Shown here piece by piece: positions 17,909 through 27,201 of a stretch of DNA of 64,000 bases. The notes under the pieces were generated by a model that did no database searches, was not told the origin of the DNA, and saw nothing but the letters and a program-made list of their open reading frames with translations. The position numbers and the translations under genes are program-made. Origin of the DNA: Candidatus Zixiibacteriota bacterium (lineage in GTDB: Bacteria; Zixibacteria; MSB-5A5; GN15; PGXB01); contig JAFGAL010000003.1 in NCBI GenBank assembly GCA_016933695.1, positions 1 to 64,000 on the forward strand, written 5' to 3'. Positions within the stretch are counted from its first letter, which is position 1; every line of letters begins with the position of its first letter.

Positions 17909-19444
17909 TCAATCCGATTTCATGAACGCCGCGAGTTCATCGACCAGCGCCGGGATCGCCGGCGTATTCGACTCGAATGAAACTTTCAATCCGTGTTTTT
18001 CGACATGCCGGCTGGTCATTGGCCCAATGGAGATGATTCGGGCGTTGGCAAGTATTTTATCTGCTTCATCTTGTGAGAGATTCTTAAACAATCCCTCGAC
18101 TCCCCGACCACTGGTAAATATCACCGCGTCGGGGGGATAGCTCAGCAGTTTATCCTTGAAATCCTGTGGCCACGCGGGGTAGATAGTCTCGAACACCTGA
18201 AGCGGTATGACATGTATGCCGGCCTTTGTCAGGGTTCCGGTTACCGAGTCGGTATCGAGATTACCGCAGACACGAACCACCGTGCCGTTTTTTACCTCGG
18301 GACTCTGCGCCAATTCATCCGCCAGCCCCTGCGACGTTGTCGCTTCCGGAATAAAATCGGCTTGCAGATGATACTCTTCAAGCGCCCTGACCGTACCGTG
18401 TCCCATTGCGGCGATTTTATACTCCGCCAGCTTACGAATATCCCCGATATGCGTAAACATCTGGTGAACGAAATACCGCACTCCGTTGTGACTGGTGAAC
18501 ACCAGCCATTTGTTGTCGCTTCGGAGTTGCTTGACAGTATCCCAGGCAGATTCATTGGTATCCTCAATGGTGGCCAGTGTGGGATACGGTTGCACCTCGG
18601 CGCCCTTTTCACGCAAGAGACGGTACATCTCCTGGGCCTGATCACCGGGACGGGTCACCATGATCCGTTTGCCGAACAGCGGTTTGTCGCCCAACCATTC
18701 CATCACCGGTTTCAGATCGACCACCTCGCCGATGACAAAAATCGACGGGGGCTTGATATGGTGTTCTTTCACCCGGCGCGGCATGTCTTTGAGCGGCGCC
18801 GTCACAACCCGTTGTGAGGGGTATGTCCCGCGTTCGATAACGGCCACCGGGGTATGTTCATCCATACCATTTTCGATCAGCCGCCCGGCGATTCTTTCGA
18901 TCTCGCCGACACCCATGTAAATAACAATCGTCCCGCCCTTGGCCTTGGCGACCCATTCCCAGGGGACGGTCGAAAAACTTTTCTCGCGGGCTTTATGCCC
19001 CGTGACAAACATCACGAACGAAGCCTTATAGCGATCGGTGCAGGGAATCCCGGCATAGGCGGGCGCGGCGATACCGGCGGTGACACCGGGGACTATTTCG
19101 TAGCGGATACCATTTTCCTTGAGAAATTTGGCTTCTTCACCGCCGCGTCCGAAAATCAGCGGATCGCTTCCCTTGAGACGCACCACCATTTTGCCGTCGC
19201 GCGCCAGCTGCACCATCAACGCGTTGATTTCCTCCTGCGATTTGCAGGGACGGTCGGCGCGTTTGCCGACATAATGCCGCTCGACTTCGGCCGGAAGCGT
19301 GACCACCAGTTCATCGGCCACCAGATTGTCATAGATTACCGCCGTGCAAAGAGCCAGTAATTCCCGGCCACGCGCCGTGATCAGTCCCGGATCGCCCGGT
19401 CCGGCGCCGACCAGGTAGACGGTACCCATGCGTGTCTCAGTCAT
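17909..19444 (-). CDS. cobA-hemD: Fused uroporphyrinogen-III C-methyltransferase / uroporphyrinogen-III synthase
   Basis: This bifunctional enzyme of sirohaem synthesis closes hydroxymethylbilane to uroporphyrinogen III (HemD) and methylates it twice to precorrin-2 (CobA/SUMT). Residues 1-250 have the SUMT motifs GTVYLVGAGPGDPGLIT, VVRLKGSDPLIFGRGGEE and YEIVPGVTAGIAAPAYAGIP. Residues about 258-511 are the HemD domain, starting KRIMVTRPGDQAQEM. The 511-residue length fits the known CobA-HemD fusion of anaerobes. It is last in the run hemA-sirC-cobA/hemD downstream of the dsr genes, matching the demand of DsrAB for sirohaem. Confidence 0.95.
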   Translation of the reverse strand: MTETRMGTVYLVGAGPGDPGLITARGRELLALCTAVIYDNLVADELVVTLPAEVERHYVGKRADRPCKSQEEINALMVQLARDGKMVVRLKGSDPLIFGRGGEEAKFLKENGIRYEIVPGVTAGIAAPAYAGIPCTDRYKASFVMFVTGHKAREKSFSTVPWEWVAKAKGGTIVIYMGVGEIERIAGRLIENGMDEHTPVAVIERGTYPSQRVVTAPLKDMPRRVKEHHIKPPSIFVIGEVVDLKPVMEWLGDKPLFGKRIMVTRPGDQAQEMYRLLREKGAEVQPYPTLATIEDTNESAWDTVKQLRSDNKWLVFTSHNGVRYFVHQMFTHIGDIRKLAEYKIAAMGHGTVRALEEYHLQADFIPEATTSQGLADELAQSPEVKNGTVVRVCGNLDTDSVTGTLTKAGIHVIPLQVFETIYPAWPQDFKDKLLSYPPDAVIFTSGRGVEGLFKNLSQDEADKILANARIISIGPMTSRHVEKHGLKVSFESNTPAIPALVDELAAFMKSD

Positions 19445-19511
19445 ATTGTTCCATTCTTGGTGGTGTCAGCCAGTCCATCATGACGTGATATAATTGATCC
19501 CGCCGCGGTTG

Positions 19512-20177
19512 TCAAGACTCCGGTTGACTCGGATCATACTCGCCGGAGATCATTTTATCCAGCCGTTCGCTGATCTGGTCTTCGGAAAGCCGCTTGACGA
19601 TGGTCTTCCAGTCGGCATTGAGAAAACGGTTGATGGCTTCGGCTTTTTCATTGGGTTTGTCGGCCAGCCGTTCCTGCATGCGGTTGCGGAACTCCGCGGC
19701 ATGGCGGGCGATCTTGTTCCAGTGCTGGGGGAAAACATCATCCAGTAAAAGACGCAAATACCCCGATAAAAACGGCGCGGTGCCGTCGGTGCTGACAGCG
19801 ACGGTGATATGATCACGTTTGACGACGGCCGGGAAGATAAAGTCGCAATACGGCGGATTGTCGACCACGTTGACCGGAACACCCGCCTCACGACAGTCGG
19901 CATACACCTGCTTGTTGACCTCCAGATCATCGCTGGCCGCTATCACCAGCCCGAATCGACCGGCTTCAGGGGAGACATAGACGCGTTGTTCGAGCGCGAG
20001 TCGTCCCTTGTCGGCATAGTATTTGATCTTGTCGTCGACCTCCGGGGCAATGACCGTGATCGTTGAGTCGTAATTCAGCAGGGTGTCGATCTTGCGCAGG
20101 GCCACGCGTCCACCGCCGACAATCAGACAGGGCCGATTCTTAAGCGAAATGCTGATGGGGAGATAGGTGTTTGCCAT
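19512..20177 (-). CDS. sirC: Precorrin-2 dehydrogenase / sirohydrochlorin ferrochelatase (SirC/CysG-N type)
   Basis: This NAD-dependent enzyme oxidises precorrin-2 to sirohydrochlorin. Many relatives also insert iron. The 221-residue protein starts with YLPISISLKNRPCLIVGG and GRVALRKIDTLL (Rossmann motif). It continues with VIAPEVDD, LVIAASDDLEVN, VPVNVVDNPPYCDFIFPA and TVAVSTDGTAPFLSGYLR, the standard CysG N-terminal landmarks. It ends in a helical segment. It lies 9 bp after hemA and before cobA/hemD in one operon. Whether it is also the chelatase cannot be told from sequence by eye. Confidence 0.93.
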   Translation of the reverse strand: MANTYLPISISLKNRPCLIVGGGRVALRKIDTLLNYDSTITVIAPEVDDKIKYYADKGRLALEQRVYVSPEAGRFGLVIAASDDLEVNKQVYADCREAGVPVNVVDNPPYCDFIFPAVVKRDHITVAVSTDGTAPFLSGYLRLLLDDVFPQHWNKIARHAAEFRNRMQERLADKPNEKAEAINRFLNADWKTIVKRLSEDQISERLDKMISGEYDPSQPES

Positions 20178-20186
20178 GATATATCC

Positions 20187-21398
20187 TCACTCGTCGGATG
20201 CCGACGTGCGTATTTTTATCTGCAATAACTTGTCCACCAGACGGCGGGTCATCATATCCAGCGCCTCGCGGTCCGAATCGGGAAGTCGGCCTGAAACGAC
20301 CGCCACTTCCTTTTGCCGCACCTGCTCGAAATACTCGGCCAGACCGTTATACAGCGGTTCATGGCGAACATGGTCGAACCAGTAGAGAAACTCCGCCAGC
20401 TTGCGGTCGATGATTTCCTCAGCCCGCGGAAGTGCCTGCTCGCGTTCTTTCTGGCGATTACTCACGAACTGCCGGATATCCTCGAGATCGTATAGACAAA
20501 TTCCGTCATGCGATCCTTTCGCGAAATCCACGTCGCGCGGAATCGCCATGTCAACCACCACTAACGGCCGATCGCTACGATCGGCGACAGTCCGTGTAAT
20601 CATCTCGCGGTCGATAATCGGGTCCGTGGCCCCGGTACAGGTGATGACAATGTCAACCTCTGTCAGTAGCGACGGCAGTGCCGAAAGCGGATGCGCTTCG
20701 GCGTTGTACTTCCTGGCAAATTGACGCGCTTTTTCCACGGTGCGGTTGGCAAATACCAGACGCGCATGTTCGTATTTTTGCAGTCCCGATACGGCCAGTG
20801 AAATCATCTTGTTCAGCCCGACCAGTAAAATCACCGGTGACGATGCCTTCGCGATAATCGGATCGAGCATCTCTATCGTGGCGCTACTGATCGAACAGGC
20901 GCCTTTGCCCAGTTCGGTGTCGGTGCGCACTTGTTTGCCGACACGGAACGCCTGATGAAACAATCGATGCAAAACTTTCCCGGCGGCCTTGACCGCGCAG
21001 GCCGAGCTGTACGCCTCCTTGAGTTGTCCAAGAATCTGATTTTCGCCGAGAACCATGGAATCGATCCCGGCCGCAACGCGGAACAGGTGCACGACCGCAT
21101 GTTTGTTTTTGCGAATGTAAAAACTGTCGCGAACGGATGACAGATCAATCTGCCGAAACCGGGAATAAAACCGTGCGACCAGATCGAAGATATCGACCGT
21201 TTTATCGGTCACCGCGTAAAATTCAATCCGGTTGCAGGTGGCGACTATGGTCGCTTCCTTGACTCCGGCCATGCGGCTGAACTGGGCATGCGCGGAAGCG
21301 ATATCCTCGCGGCCAAGTTGCAGCGGTTCGCGCTGTTCGACGATCGTGGCATGATGATTCACGCCGCATACCATCAGATGCCAGTTGCCTACCGCCAT
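20187..21398 (-). CDS. hemA: Glutamyl-tRNA reductase
   Basis: HemA commits glutamyl-tRNA to tetrapyrrole synthesis. Its 403 residues are slightly shorter than usual. The catalytic cysteine is C55 in ATCNRIEF, and HLFRVAAGIDSMVLGENQIL is the strongly conserved substrate-site block. The NADPH-binding loop, normally G-A-G-x-M, reads VGLNKM (193-198), a noticeable departure. The dimerisation tail is present but short. It leads the sirohaem run, suggesting a dedicated supply of precursor to Dsr haem synthesis. A second hemA elsewhere in the genome is possible. Confidence 0.92.
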   Translation of the reverse strand: MAVGNWHLMVCGVNHHATIVEQREPLQLGREDIASAHAQFSRMAGVKEATIVATCNRIEFYAVTDKTVDIFDLVARFYSRFRQIDLSSVRDSFYIRKNKHAVVHLFRVAAGIDSMVLGENQILGQLKEAYSSACAVKAAGKVLHRLFHQAFRVGKQVRTDTELGKGACSISSATIEMLDPIIAKASSPVILLVGLNKMISLAVSGLQKYEHARLVFANRTVEKARQFARKYNAEAHPLSALPSLLTEVDIVITCTGATDPIIDREMITRTVADRSDRPLVVVDMAIPRDVDFAKGSHDGICLYDLEDIRQFVSNRQKEREQALPRAEEIIDRKLAEFLYWFDHVRHEPLYNGLAEYFEQVRQKEVAVVSGRLPDSDREALDMMTRRLVDKLLQIKIRTSASDE

Positions 21399-21444
21399 GT
21401 GTTCATGAACTCCATATATCTATCATACGCGTCAATGCCGGCAT

Positions 21445-23142
21445 TTATTGCATGGTTTGCACGCCGCCGCCGACTATAACGACATCCGTGAATCCGGCGT
21501 TTTTCAATATGTGGGCCGCCTGATACGACCGCACACCGCGCTTGCAGATTATAACAATCTTCCGGGTTTTGTCCAGTTGCGAAACGCGGTCTTTTATCTC
21601 TTTGAGAGGAATATTCAGGGCATTTATGCTGTCGGTGCCGGCCACCGATGGAATCGGCTGACCTTCCACTTCATCGGTCTCCCGTACGTCCAGCCAGAAC
21701 GCGTCGCCGAATTGTTTCACGGCATGGTCGATGTTGGCAAAAACGAATCCAGCGCGTTGCGCCTTGGCGATTCCGGCCAGATGATGCAGGGGATCAAGCG
21801 CCTCGGAAAACGGCGGGGCATAGCCATGCTCGAAATCAAGCAATTGGTCAACCGTGCTCTTGAAATGCAAATGAGTCGAAAATGCATCAATCCGACGGCA
21901 AATGTCGCCACTCCCGACCGCCTGCAATCCCAGCAGTTGCCCGTCGGCGGTGTCATACACCATTTTGGCGGAGAAGGTCTTGTACTCCGGGTAATAGTCC
22001 GGCTTGTCGGGAAATGACCCCCAGGCCGCGCGGGTTTTCAAACCGGTTTGATTTGCGACAATCTCCGACAACCCGACCGCACCGACATGAAGATCGAAGA
22101 CCTTGACCAGAAACGCCCCCAGCGCACCCGGGAACGGACGCGCGCATCCGGCGATATGCTCGGCGATGACACGGCCATGACGGTTGGCCATCGAGCCCAT
22201 CGGAATATACATTTTGCGGCCGGTCAGCTGATTAACCGTCTCAATACAATCGCCTCCGGCATAAATATCGGGATCCGACGTCTGCATGAATTCGTTGACT
22301 TCGATGGCGCCGGTTTGACCGATGGCCAAACCGCAGGATTGCGCCAATGTGATATTCGGCCTGACCCCGAGGCAAAGAAAAACATAGTCCGCCGATATCG
22401 GCTCCCGTCCCGTCACATATACCACCGGATTACCGTCACCGTCGGTTTCGATTTTCTCCACGCCGACTCCGCTAGCCAGTTTTACGTCGTGGCGTATTAT
22501 CTCGCGCTCGACAATCTCGGCCATTTCATCATCAAGAACATAGGGGAGGACATGATTTTTGATTTCTATGAGTGTCGTTTCGATTCCCCACAAGTCAGCG
22601 CAGGATTGAATAACTTCGCATCCGATCAGCCCGCCGCCGATCACAACCGCCTTACCGATTTTACCCTGCTCGGCCTGCCGCCGAAAATACGCGGCATCGG
22701 CGGGGCGCGTGAACGTCCGCACATTGGGGCAGTCCGCCACCGGGAACGGTGGTGGGGTCGGATTCGCGCCGGTTGTAATTACCAGTTTGTCGTAGCCGTG
22801 CGTGAACGTTTCGCCGGTATGGATCATCCTCCCGGTGATCGTTTTCTTTTCGCGGTCAATCGTCGTGATTTCCGCGGCGGTTATGGCGGTGAAGCTTTTT
22901 GCCTTGGCAAAAAAGTCGGCATCGCGTGCAACCCCGTATGATGTGATCAGCAGTTCCTCGAGACTGCTGATGTCACCTGAGGCGAAAAACGGCAAGCCAC
23001 AGGTGCCGTACGATAGCAGCTCCTCTTTTTGAAAAAGAGTGATGGTGGCGCCGGGGCGACGTCGGGCCAGAGTGGCCGCGCATTTCGGCCCCGCCGCAAC
23101 CCCGCCGATAATTACGCAATCGGAGTGCTGAGAGTCATTCAT
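21445..23142 (-). CDS. Flavin disulfide reductase with C-terminal rhodanese domain (CoA-disulfide/persulfide reductase type)
   Basis: The 565-residue protein combines two parts. The first is a pyridine nucleotide-disulfide oxidoreductase (residues about 8-450) with FAD motif VIIGGVAAGPKCAATLAR, single redox Cys in SYGTCGLPFF, NAD motif KAVVIGGGLIGCEV and DIYAGGDC. The second is a rhodanese domain (about 465-565) with active-site loop ICKRGVRS. Relatives reduce CoA disulfide, CoA persulfide or polysulfide with NAD(P)H, so a role in handling zero-valent sulfur is plausible. The gene lies between the dsrMKJOP block and hemA, after a hairpin, on the same strand. It is not part of canonical dsr operons. 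Confidence 0.88.
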   Translation of the reverse strand: MNDSQHSDCVIIGGVAAGPKCAATLARRRPGATITLFQKEELLSYGTCGLPFFASGDISSLEELLITSYGVARDADFFAKAKSFTAITAAEITTIDREKKTITGRMIHTGETFTHGYDKLVITTGANPTPPPFPVADCPNVRTFTRPADAAYFRRQAEQGKIGKAVVIGGGLIGCEVIQSCADLWGIETTLIEIKNHVLPYVLDDEMAEIVEREIIRHDVKLASGVGVEKIETDGDGNPVVYVTGREPISADYVFLCLGVRPNITLAQSCGLAIGQTGAIEVNEFMQTSDPDIYAGGDCIETVNQLTGRKMYIPMGSMANRHGRVIAEHIAGCARPFPGALGAFLVKVFDLHVGAVGLSEIVANQTGLKTRAAWGSFPDKPDYYPEYKTFSAKMVYDTADGQLLGLQAVGSGDICRRIDAFSTHLHFKSTVDQLLDFEHGYAPPFSEALDPLHHLAGIAKAQRAGFVFANIDHAVKQFGDAFWLDVRETDEVEGQPIPSVAGTDSINALNIPLKEIKDRVSQLDKTRKIVIICKRGVRSYQAAHILKNAGFTDVVIVGGGVQTMQ

Positions 23143-23191
23143 GATAAAAATCCCGGGTACTCAAGATCAAACAGTATCAACCATGAAATTA

Positions 23192-23212
23192 ACGCCGGCG
23201 CGGGGCCGGCGT
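23192..23212 (-). terminator. Possible terminator after dsrP
   Basis: An 8-bp GC-rich perfect stem (23192-23199 with 23205-23212) lies 36 bp after the dsrP stop. On the minus strand the following sequence (TAATTTC) is only weakly T-rich, so termination may be partial. Confidence 0.45.
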
Positions 23213-23247
23213 CAATAAGCATACGAAAATTTGCCTGGAAAAAAACA

Positions 23248-24414
23248 CTATTTATATCCGATTTCCTCCCGGACCGCAATGGCCACTTTGTACAGAACCG
23301 TCAGCACTAAAAACCCGATGGCATAAATGCTGATGGTAATCATCAATTCCGGCAGGGTCGGCACATACTTTACCACCTGCCCGAGCGTCGAGGGAATAAA
23401 GCCGGTTATGACCAGTCCCATGCCTTTGTCGATCCACAGCGAGACAATTACTGTCACGCAGGCCAATCCCAGCAGTGTCGAATTCTGCCGTAGTTTGGGC
23501 ACCAATAATAGCACCAGCGAGACAACGGCCAGAATCTCCGAGGTCCACATGAACGGGACCAGGAAATCATTGCCGTCAAGCCCGAAAAACAGGTACTCGA
23601 AATGATGCATGTGCTCCGGAATATCGCTATACAGCGCAGTAAACAATTCCAGCAGAACAAAGAAAATATTGATCGACATGGCATAGGCGATAATCACGCC
23701 GAGTTTTTTCAGCGGTTCACGACCGACGTCGTAATTGGCGAACTTCTTCATGACCAAACACAGAATGACCAGAAACGCCGGACCGGCGGCAAACGCCGAC
23801 GCCAGAAAACGCGGTGCCAGTATCGCCGTCAGCCAGAACGGCCGCGCGGCCAGACCGGAATACAAAAACGCCGTCACCGTGTGTATACTGACCGCCCACG
23901 GAATCGACAGGACAATCACCGGTTTGATCCATTTCGGCGGGGCGATACCCTTGCGCTCGGAGTTGAAAGTCACCTGCGAGATCACCACGTTAAGCAGCAA
24001 ATAGCCCATCAGGACCACACTATCCCAGAACATCAGTGAGTGCGGGGTGGGATGGAGAAACACGTTCACGATGCGAATGGGATTACCCATGTCCACGAAG
24101 ATGAACAGCATGCACATGATGACCGATGAAATCGCCAGGAATTCACCGAGAATGGTCATTTTGCCGAAATCCTTGAAATTGTGCAGGTAGTACGGCAAAA
24201 CCACCATCACCGCCGAGGCCGCCACACCGACCAGGAACGTGAACTGGGCGATATAAAATCCCCAGGGAACATCACGACTCAGTCCGGTAATAGCCAACCC
24301 GGTGTTGAACTGTTTGAGGTAGGCCAGCAATCCCAGGATGATGACCACGGACAGGACCGCAAGCCAGCCCCAGTATCGTTTCCCTCCTATTAATGCTTTT
24401 TCTATCATGCCCAC
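23248..24414 (-). CDS. dsrP: DsrP, NrfD-like quinone-interacting membrane subunit
   Basis: This integral membrane subunit of the DsrMKJOP complex exchanges electrons with menaquinone and partners DsrO/DsrJ. The 388-residue protein has about ten helices. It shows NrfD-family landmarks such as LSRDVPWGFYIAQFTFLVGVAA, FVDMGNPIRIVNVFLHPTPHS, SMFWD-type residues and PRFLASAFAAGPAFLVILC. Its start follows the dsrO stop by 1 bp. Confidence 0.94.
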   Translation of the reverse strand: MGMIEKALIGGKRYWGWLAVLSVVIILGLLAYLKQFNTGLAITGLSRDVPWGFYIAQFTFLVGVAASAVMVVLPYYLHNFKDFGKMTILGEFLAISSVIMCMLFIFVDMGNPIRIVNVFLHPTPHSLMFWDSVVLMGYLLLNVVISQVTFNSERKGIAPPKWIKPVIVLSIPWAVSIHTVTAFLYSGLAARPFWLTAILAPRFLASAFAAGPAFLVILCLVMKKFANYDVGREPLKKLGVIIAYAMSINIFFVLLELFTALYSDIPEHMHHFEYLFFGLDGNDFLVPFMWTSEILAVVSLVLLLVPKLRQNSTLLGLACVTVIVSLWIDKGMGLVITGFIPSTLGQVVKYVPTLPELMITISIYAIGFLVLTVLYKVAIAVREEIGYK

Positions 24415-24415
24415 C

Positions 24416-25192
24416 TCACACGATGTAATAAATTTCGGGGTTAGTGCCCAGCGAGGGTTTGCGGCGGATCGTAATATTATTCCGCAACAACTCCCGCACT
24501 TCCGATTCGGGATCCTCGAGATCGCCGAAAATCAGGGCTTTTTCCTCGCAGGCCTCGACACAGGCGGGAATCTTGCCGCGCGCCAGACGATCCGCGCAGA
24601 AATTGCACTTCTCCACCACACCGCGCGAACGGGTGGGGAAGTCCGGGTCGATTTCCTTGATGAACGGTCGCGGATCGCGCCAGTTGAAACTGCGCGAACC
24701 GTACGGACACGCCACCACGCAATACCGGCAACCGATACAACGATGCATATCCATCATGACAATGCCGTCCTCGCGTTTCCAGGTCGACTGCGTCGGACAA
24801 ACCCGGACGCAGGGGGGATTGTCGCAATGATTGCAAAATACCACCGGGGTGGACTGACGGATATCCGCTTTGAGAAATTCATGATCCTGACTCGGGAACG
24901 CGCCCTCGAAATCCTGTTTCCAGATCCATTTGATTTCATCCTTGGGATTGTCGAAATTCGGCACGTTGTGGACGGAGTGACAGGCATCGATACACGCCGT
25001 GCATCCCTTTTTCTGCTGACATTTATGCAAATCAACCACCATCGCCCAGCGTTTGGCCTTGAGCATTTCACCCGTTTGGACGACCTGTTGAGCTTCCTCC
25101 TCGGCCAGCACTCCCAGCGTGGCTTTGCCGGTCAGTCCGGCCAGGGTACTCAGACCGGCAATCTTGATAAATCCTCGTCTATTTATACCCAT
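24416..25192 (-). CDS. dsrO: DsrO, periplasmic ferredoxin-like subunit with Tat signal
   Basis: The 258-residue iron-sulfur protein starts with a twin-arginine signal (NRRGFIKIAGLSTLAGL), so it acts outside the cytoplasmic membrane. Four cluster motifs are visible: CQQKKGCTACIDAC, CNHCDNPPCVRVCP, CIGCRYCVVACPYG and CNFCADRLARGKIPACVEAC, as in DmsB/NrfC-type subunits. It links DsrJ and DsrP. It overlaps dsrJ by 14 bp. Confidence 0.95.
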   Translation of the reverse strand: MGINRRGFIKIAGLSTLAGLTGKATLGVLAEEEAQQVVQTGEMLKAKRWAMVVDLHKCQQKKGCTACIDACHSVHNVPNFDNPKDEIKWIWKQDFEGAFPSQDHEFLKADIRQSTPVVFCNHCDNPPCVRVCPTQSTWKREDGIVMMDMHRCIGCRYCVVACPYGSRSFNWRDPRPFIKEIDPDFPTRSRGVVEKCNFCADRLARGKIPACVEACEEKALIFGDLEDPESEVRELLRNNITIRRKPSLGTNPEIYYIV

Positions 25193-25574
25193 AGGTCGTC
25201 TCCTGTGGCTCGATATGGCAGTCCCAGCAATAGGGATACACCGCCATGTAGTTGTGACACTGATCGCAGAAATCGGCCTTGTTGGAATGGCATTTCATGC
25301 AGGTGTTGGACAGACTCATTTCATACGTTTTGCCGTCCGGGGCGACAAAGGTCCGCTGACCCTCGCGCACCACCAGATCGCGCCATTCGTCGAGCATATC
25401 CATGTGATTGCGTTTCATGTACTCACCGTCGGCCATGCACTGCTCGTTGGGCGTGATGATTTTCGGATCAGGCTTATACGTGGCATTTCCACTGGCGACG
25501 TTAAACCAGAAGGGGAAGGTGATCAGGACCAGGAAGATCACTATCCCGGTTATGACTTTACCCGCATCATACAT
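25179..25574 (-). CDS. dsrJ: DsrJ, membrane-anchored trihaem cytochrome c
   Basis: The start at 25574 (131 residues) is chosen because GGAGG lies 9 bp upstream. The longer frame would lie inside dsrK. An N-terminal anchor helix (VITGIVIFLVLITFPFWF, residues 7-24) precedes the periplasmic domain with three haem motifs: CMKCH (92-96), CDQCH (103-107) and CWDCH (116-120). Cys46 (NEQCMADGEYM) matches, by position and context, the cysteine proposed as a haem ligand in Allochromatium DsrJ. The gene overlaps dsrK by 8 bp and dsrO by 14 bp. Confidence 0.95.
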   Translation of the reverse strand: MYDAGKVITGIVIFLVLITFPFWFNVASGNATYKPDPKIITPNEQCMADGEYMKRNHMDMLDEWRDLVVREGQRTFVAPDGKTYEMSLSNTCMKCHSNKADFCDQCHNYMAVYPYCWDCHIEPQETTYGYK

Positions 25575-27198
25575 CTTCGGTGACCTCCTTTCCTTCCGCG
25601 ACTTCCTTGATGGGCGTGCCGCGCAAATCGGTGGCGCGTTCGTTTTCACCCTTCATGATCAGCGCGTTACCGATCATTTCATGAATGCCGCCGACTTCGA
25701 CACCGGGAACCCAGTACTCCAGAAGCGGCGGGAGCGTGGCCTTGTCGATGGCGCAGATACACAGCAGGATGTTCACGCCGAAGCGGTCATGAACGTACTT
25801 GCAGGCGTTGGCGCGGGGGAATCCGCCGCGCAGGCGCATCTCAAGGTTTTCATCGGTGCCCAGCCCAGCTCCGCTTCCGCAACAGAACGTCTGCTCGCGA
25901 ATCGTGTTCTCGGGCATTTCATGGAAATGGTTACAAACATTTTTAATGACGTAGCGCGGTTCTTCGAGAAGACCCATCGCCCGCGCCGGATTACACGAAT
26001 CGTGGAAAGTTACGTTCCAGTGATCGTTGCGACTCGGATCGAGTTTGAGTTTGTTGTTCTTGATCAAATCGGACGTGAATTCCATGATATGCACCATCTT
26101 GGTCGATTTGGCGTTGTCGAAACGCGTTCCCGTTATGGGGGAGACCGGCTCTTCGAGATGATTGGCCGGGCCGTTGATGGTGTCCATGTACTGGTGCAAG
26201 ACGCGCCACATGTGGCCGCATTCGCCGCCGAGTATCCATTTCACGCCGAGCCGCTTGGATTCCATGTAAATTTTCGAGTTCAACCGCTTCATCGCTTCGG
26301 CCGAATGGAACAGCCCGAAATTGCCGCCCTCGGAAGCGTACGAACTCCAGGTGTAATCCAGTCCGATTTCATGGAACAGCGCCAGATATCCCAACAGGGT
26401 GTAGTAATGTGGCGAGGCGAAATAGTCCGCCGACGGTGCCACGAATAGAATCTCCGCACCCTTTTTGTTGATCGGCGCCTCGACCCGCACTCCGGTCAGC
26501 TCTTCCAGTTCATCCACCGCGAAATCGATACTGTCTTTGAACCCGTGCGGTTGAATCCCCAGGTGATTGCCGGTGCGGAAGCAATTGGCCAGCGGCGTGA
26601 CAATCCAGTCGATATTGATCCCGACCAGATTCAGCAGTTCGCGTGCCATCATGGTGATTTCCGCGGTGTCGATACCGTACGGACAGAATACCGAACAGCG
26701 GCGACACTCGGTGCACTGATAGAAATAGAAAAACCATTCCTTCAGCACGTCGATTGTCAGCGGCCGACTGCCCGCGATTTTGCCGAGGACCTTGCCGAAG
26801 GCGGTGAAATTGTTGCGGTAAACCGAACGCAGAAGCTCGGCCCGCAGGACCGGCATGTTCTTGGGATCGCCGGACCCGATATAGTAATGGCACTTGTCGG
26901 CGCAAGCGCCGCATCGCACGCAAATATCCATGAAAACGCGGAAGGAACGGAAACGGTCGAGCCGCTCGCGCATACCCTCGAAGATAATTTCCTGCCAGTT
27001 GTCGGGCAGATTCCAATCCGCATCGAACGGTTGCCACTTCCGCGGATAGGGAAGACTCATGTACTCGGCGTTTTCCTTTACCGCGCCATAGTTGTATGAA
27101 CCTTTCTTGAATTCGACCTTCGGATCCATCCATTTATAGCCGGGACGCGTGTATTGTACTTGTGCCAGTTGTTCCGGTGTTTTTTTCTCTTCTGCCAT
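25567..27198 (-). CDS. dsrK: DsrK, HdrD-like iron-sulfur catalytic subunit
   Basis: This cytoplasmic-face subunit of DsrMKJOP is thought to reduce the DsrC trisulfide/disulfide. The 543-residue protein has two 4Fe-4S motifs, CVRCGACADKCHYY (about 92-105) and CTECRRCSVFCPYG (about 160-173). It also has two CCG-type segments for a noncubane cluster, with HDSCNPARAMGL and TFCCGSGAGLG near the C-terminus. It ends in a TGA, which shows that TGA is an ordinary stop in this genome. Confidence 0.96.
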   Translation of the reverse strand: MAEEKKTPEQLAQVQYTRPGYKWMDPKVEFKKGSYNYGAVKENAEYMSLPYPRKWQPFDADWNLPDNWQEIIFEGMRERLDRFRSFRVFMDICVRCGACADKCHYYIGSGDPKNMPVLRAELLRSVYRNNFTAFGKVLGKIAGSRPLTIDVLKEWFFYFYQCTECRRCSVFCPYGIDTAEITMMARELLNLVGINIDWIVTPLANCFRTGNHLGIQPHGFKDSIDFAVDELEELTGVRVEAPINKKGAEILFVAPSADYFASPHYYTLLGYLALFHEIGLDYTWSSYASEGGNFGLFHSAEAMKRLNSKIYMESKRLGVKWILGGECGHMWRVLHQYMDTINGPANHLEEPVSPITGTRFDNAKSTKMVHIMEFTSDLIKNNKLKLDPSRNDHWNVTFHDSCNPARAMGLLEEPRYVIKNVCNHFHEMPENTIREQTFCCGSGAGLGTDENLEMRLRGGFPRANACKYVHDRFGVNILLCICAIDKATLPPLLEYWVPGVEVGGIHEMIGNALIMKGENERATDLRGTPIKEVAEGKEVTEDV

Positions 27199-27201
27199 AG
27201 T

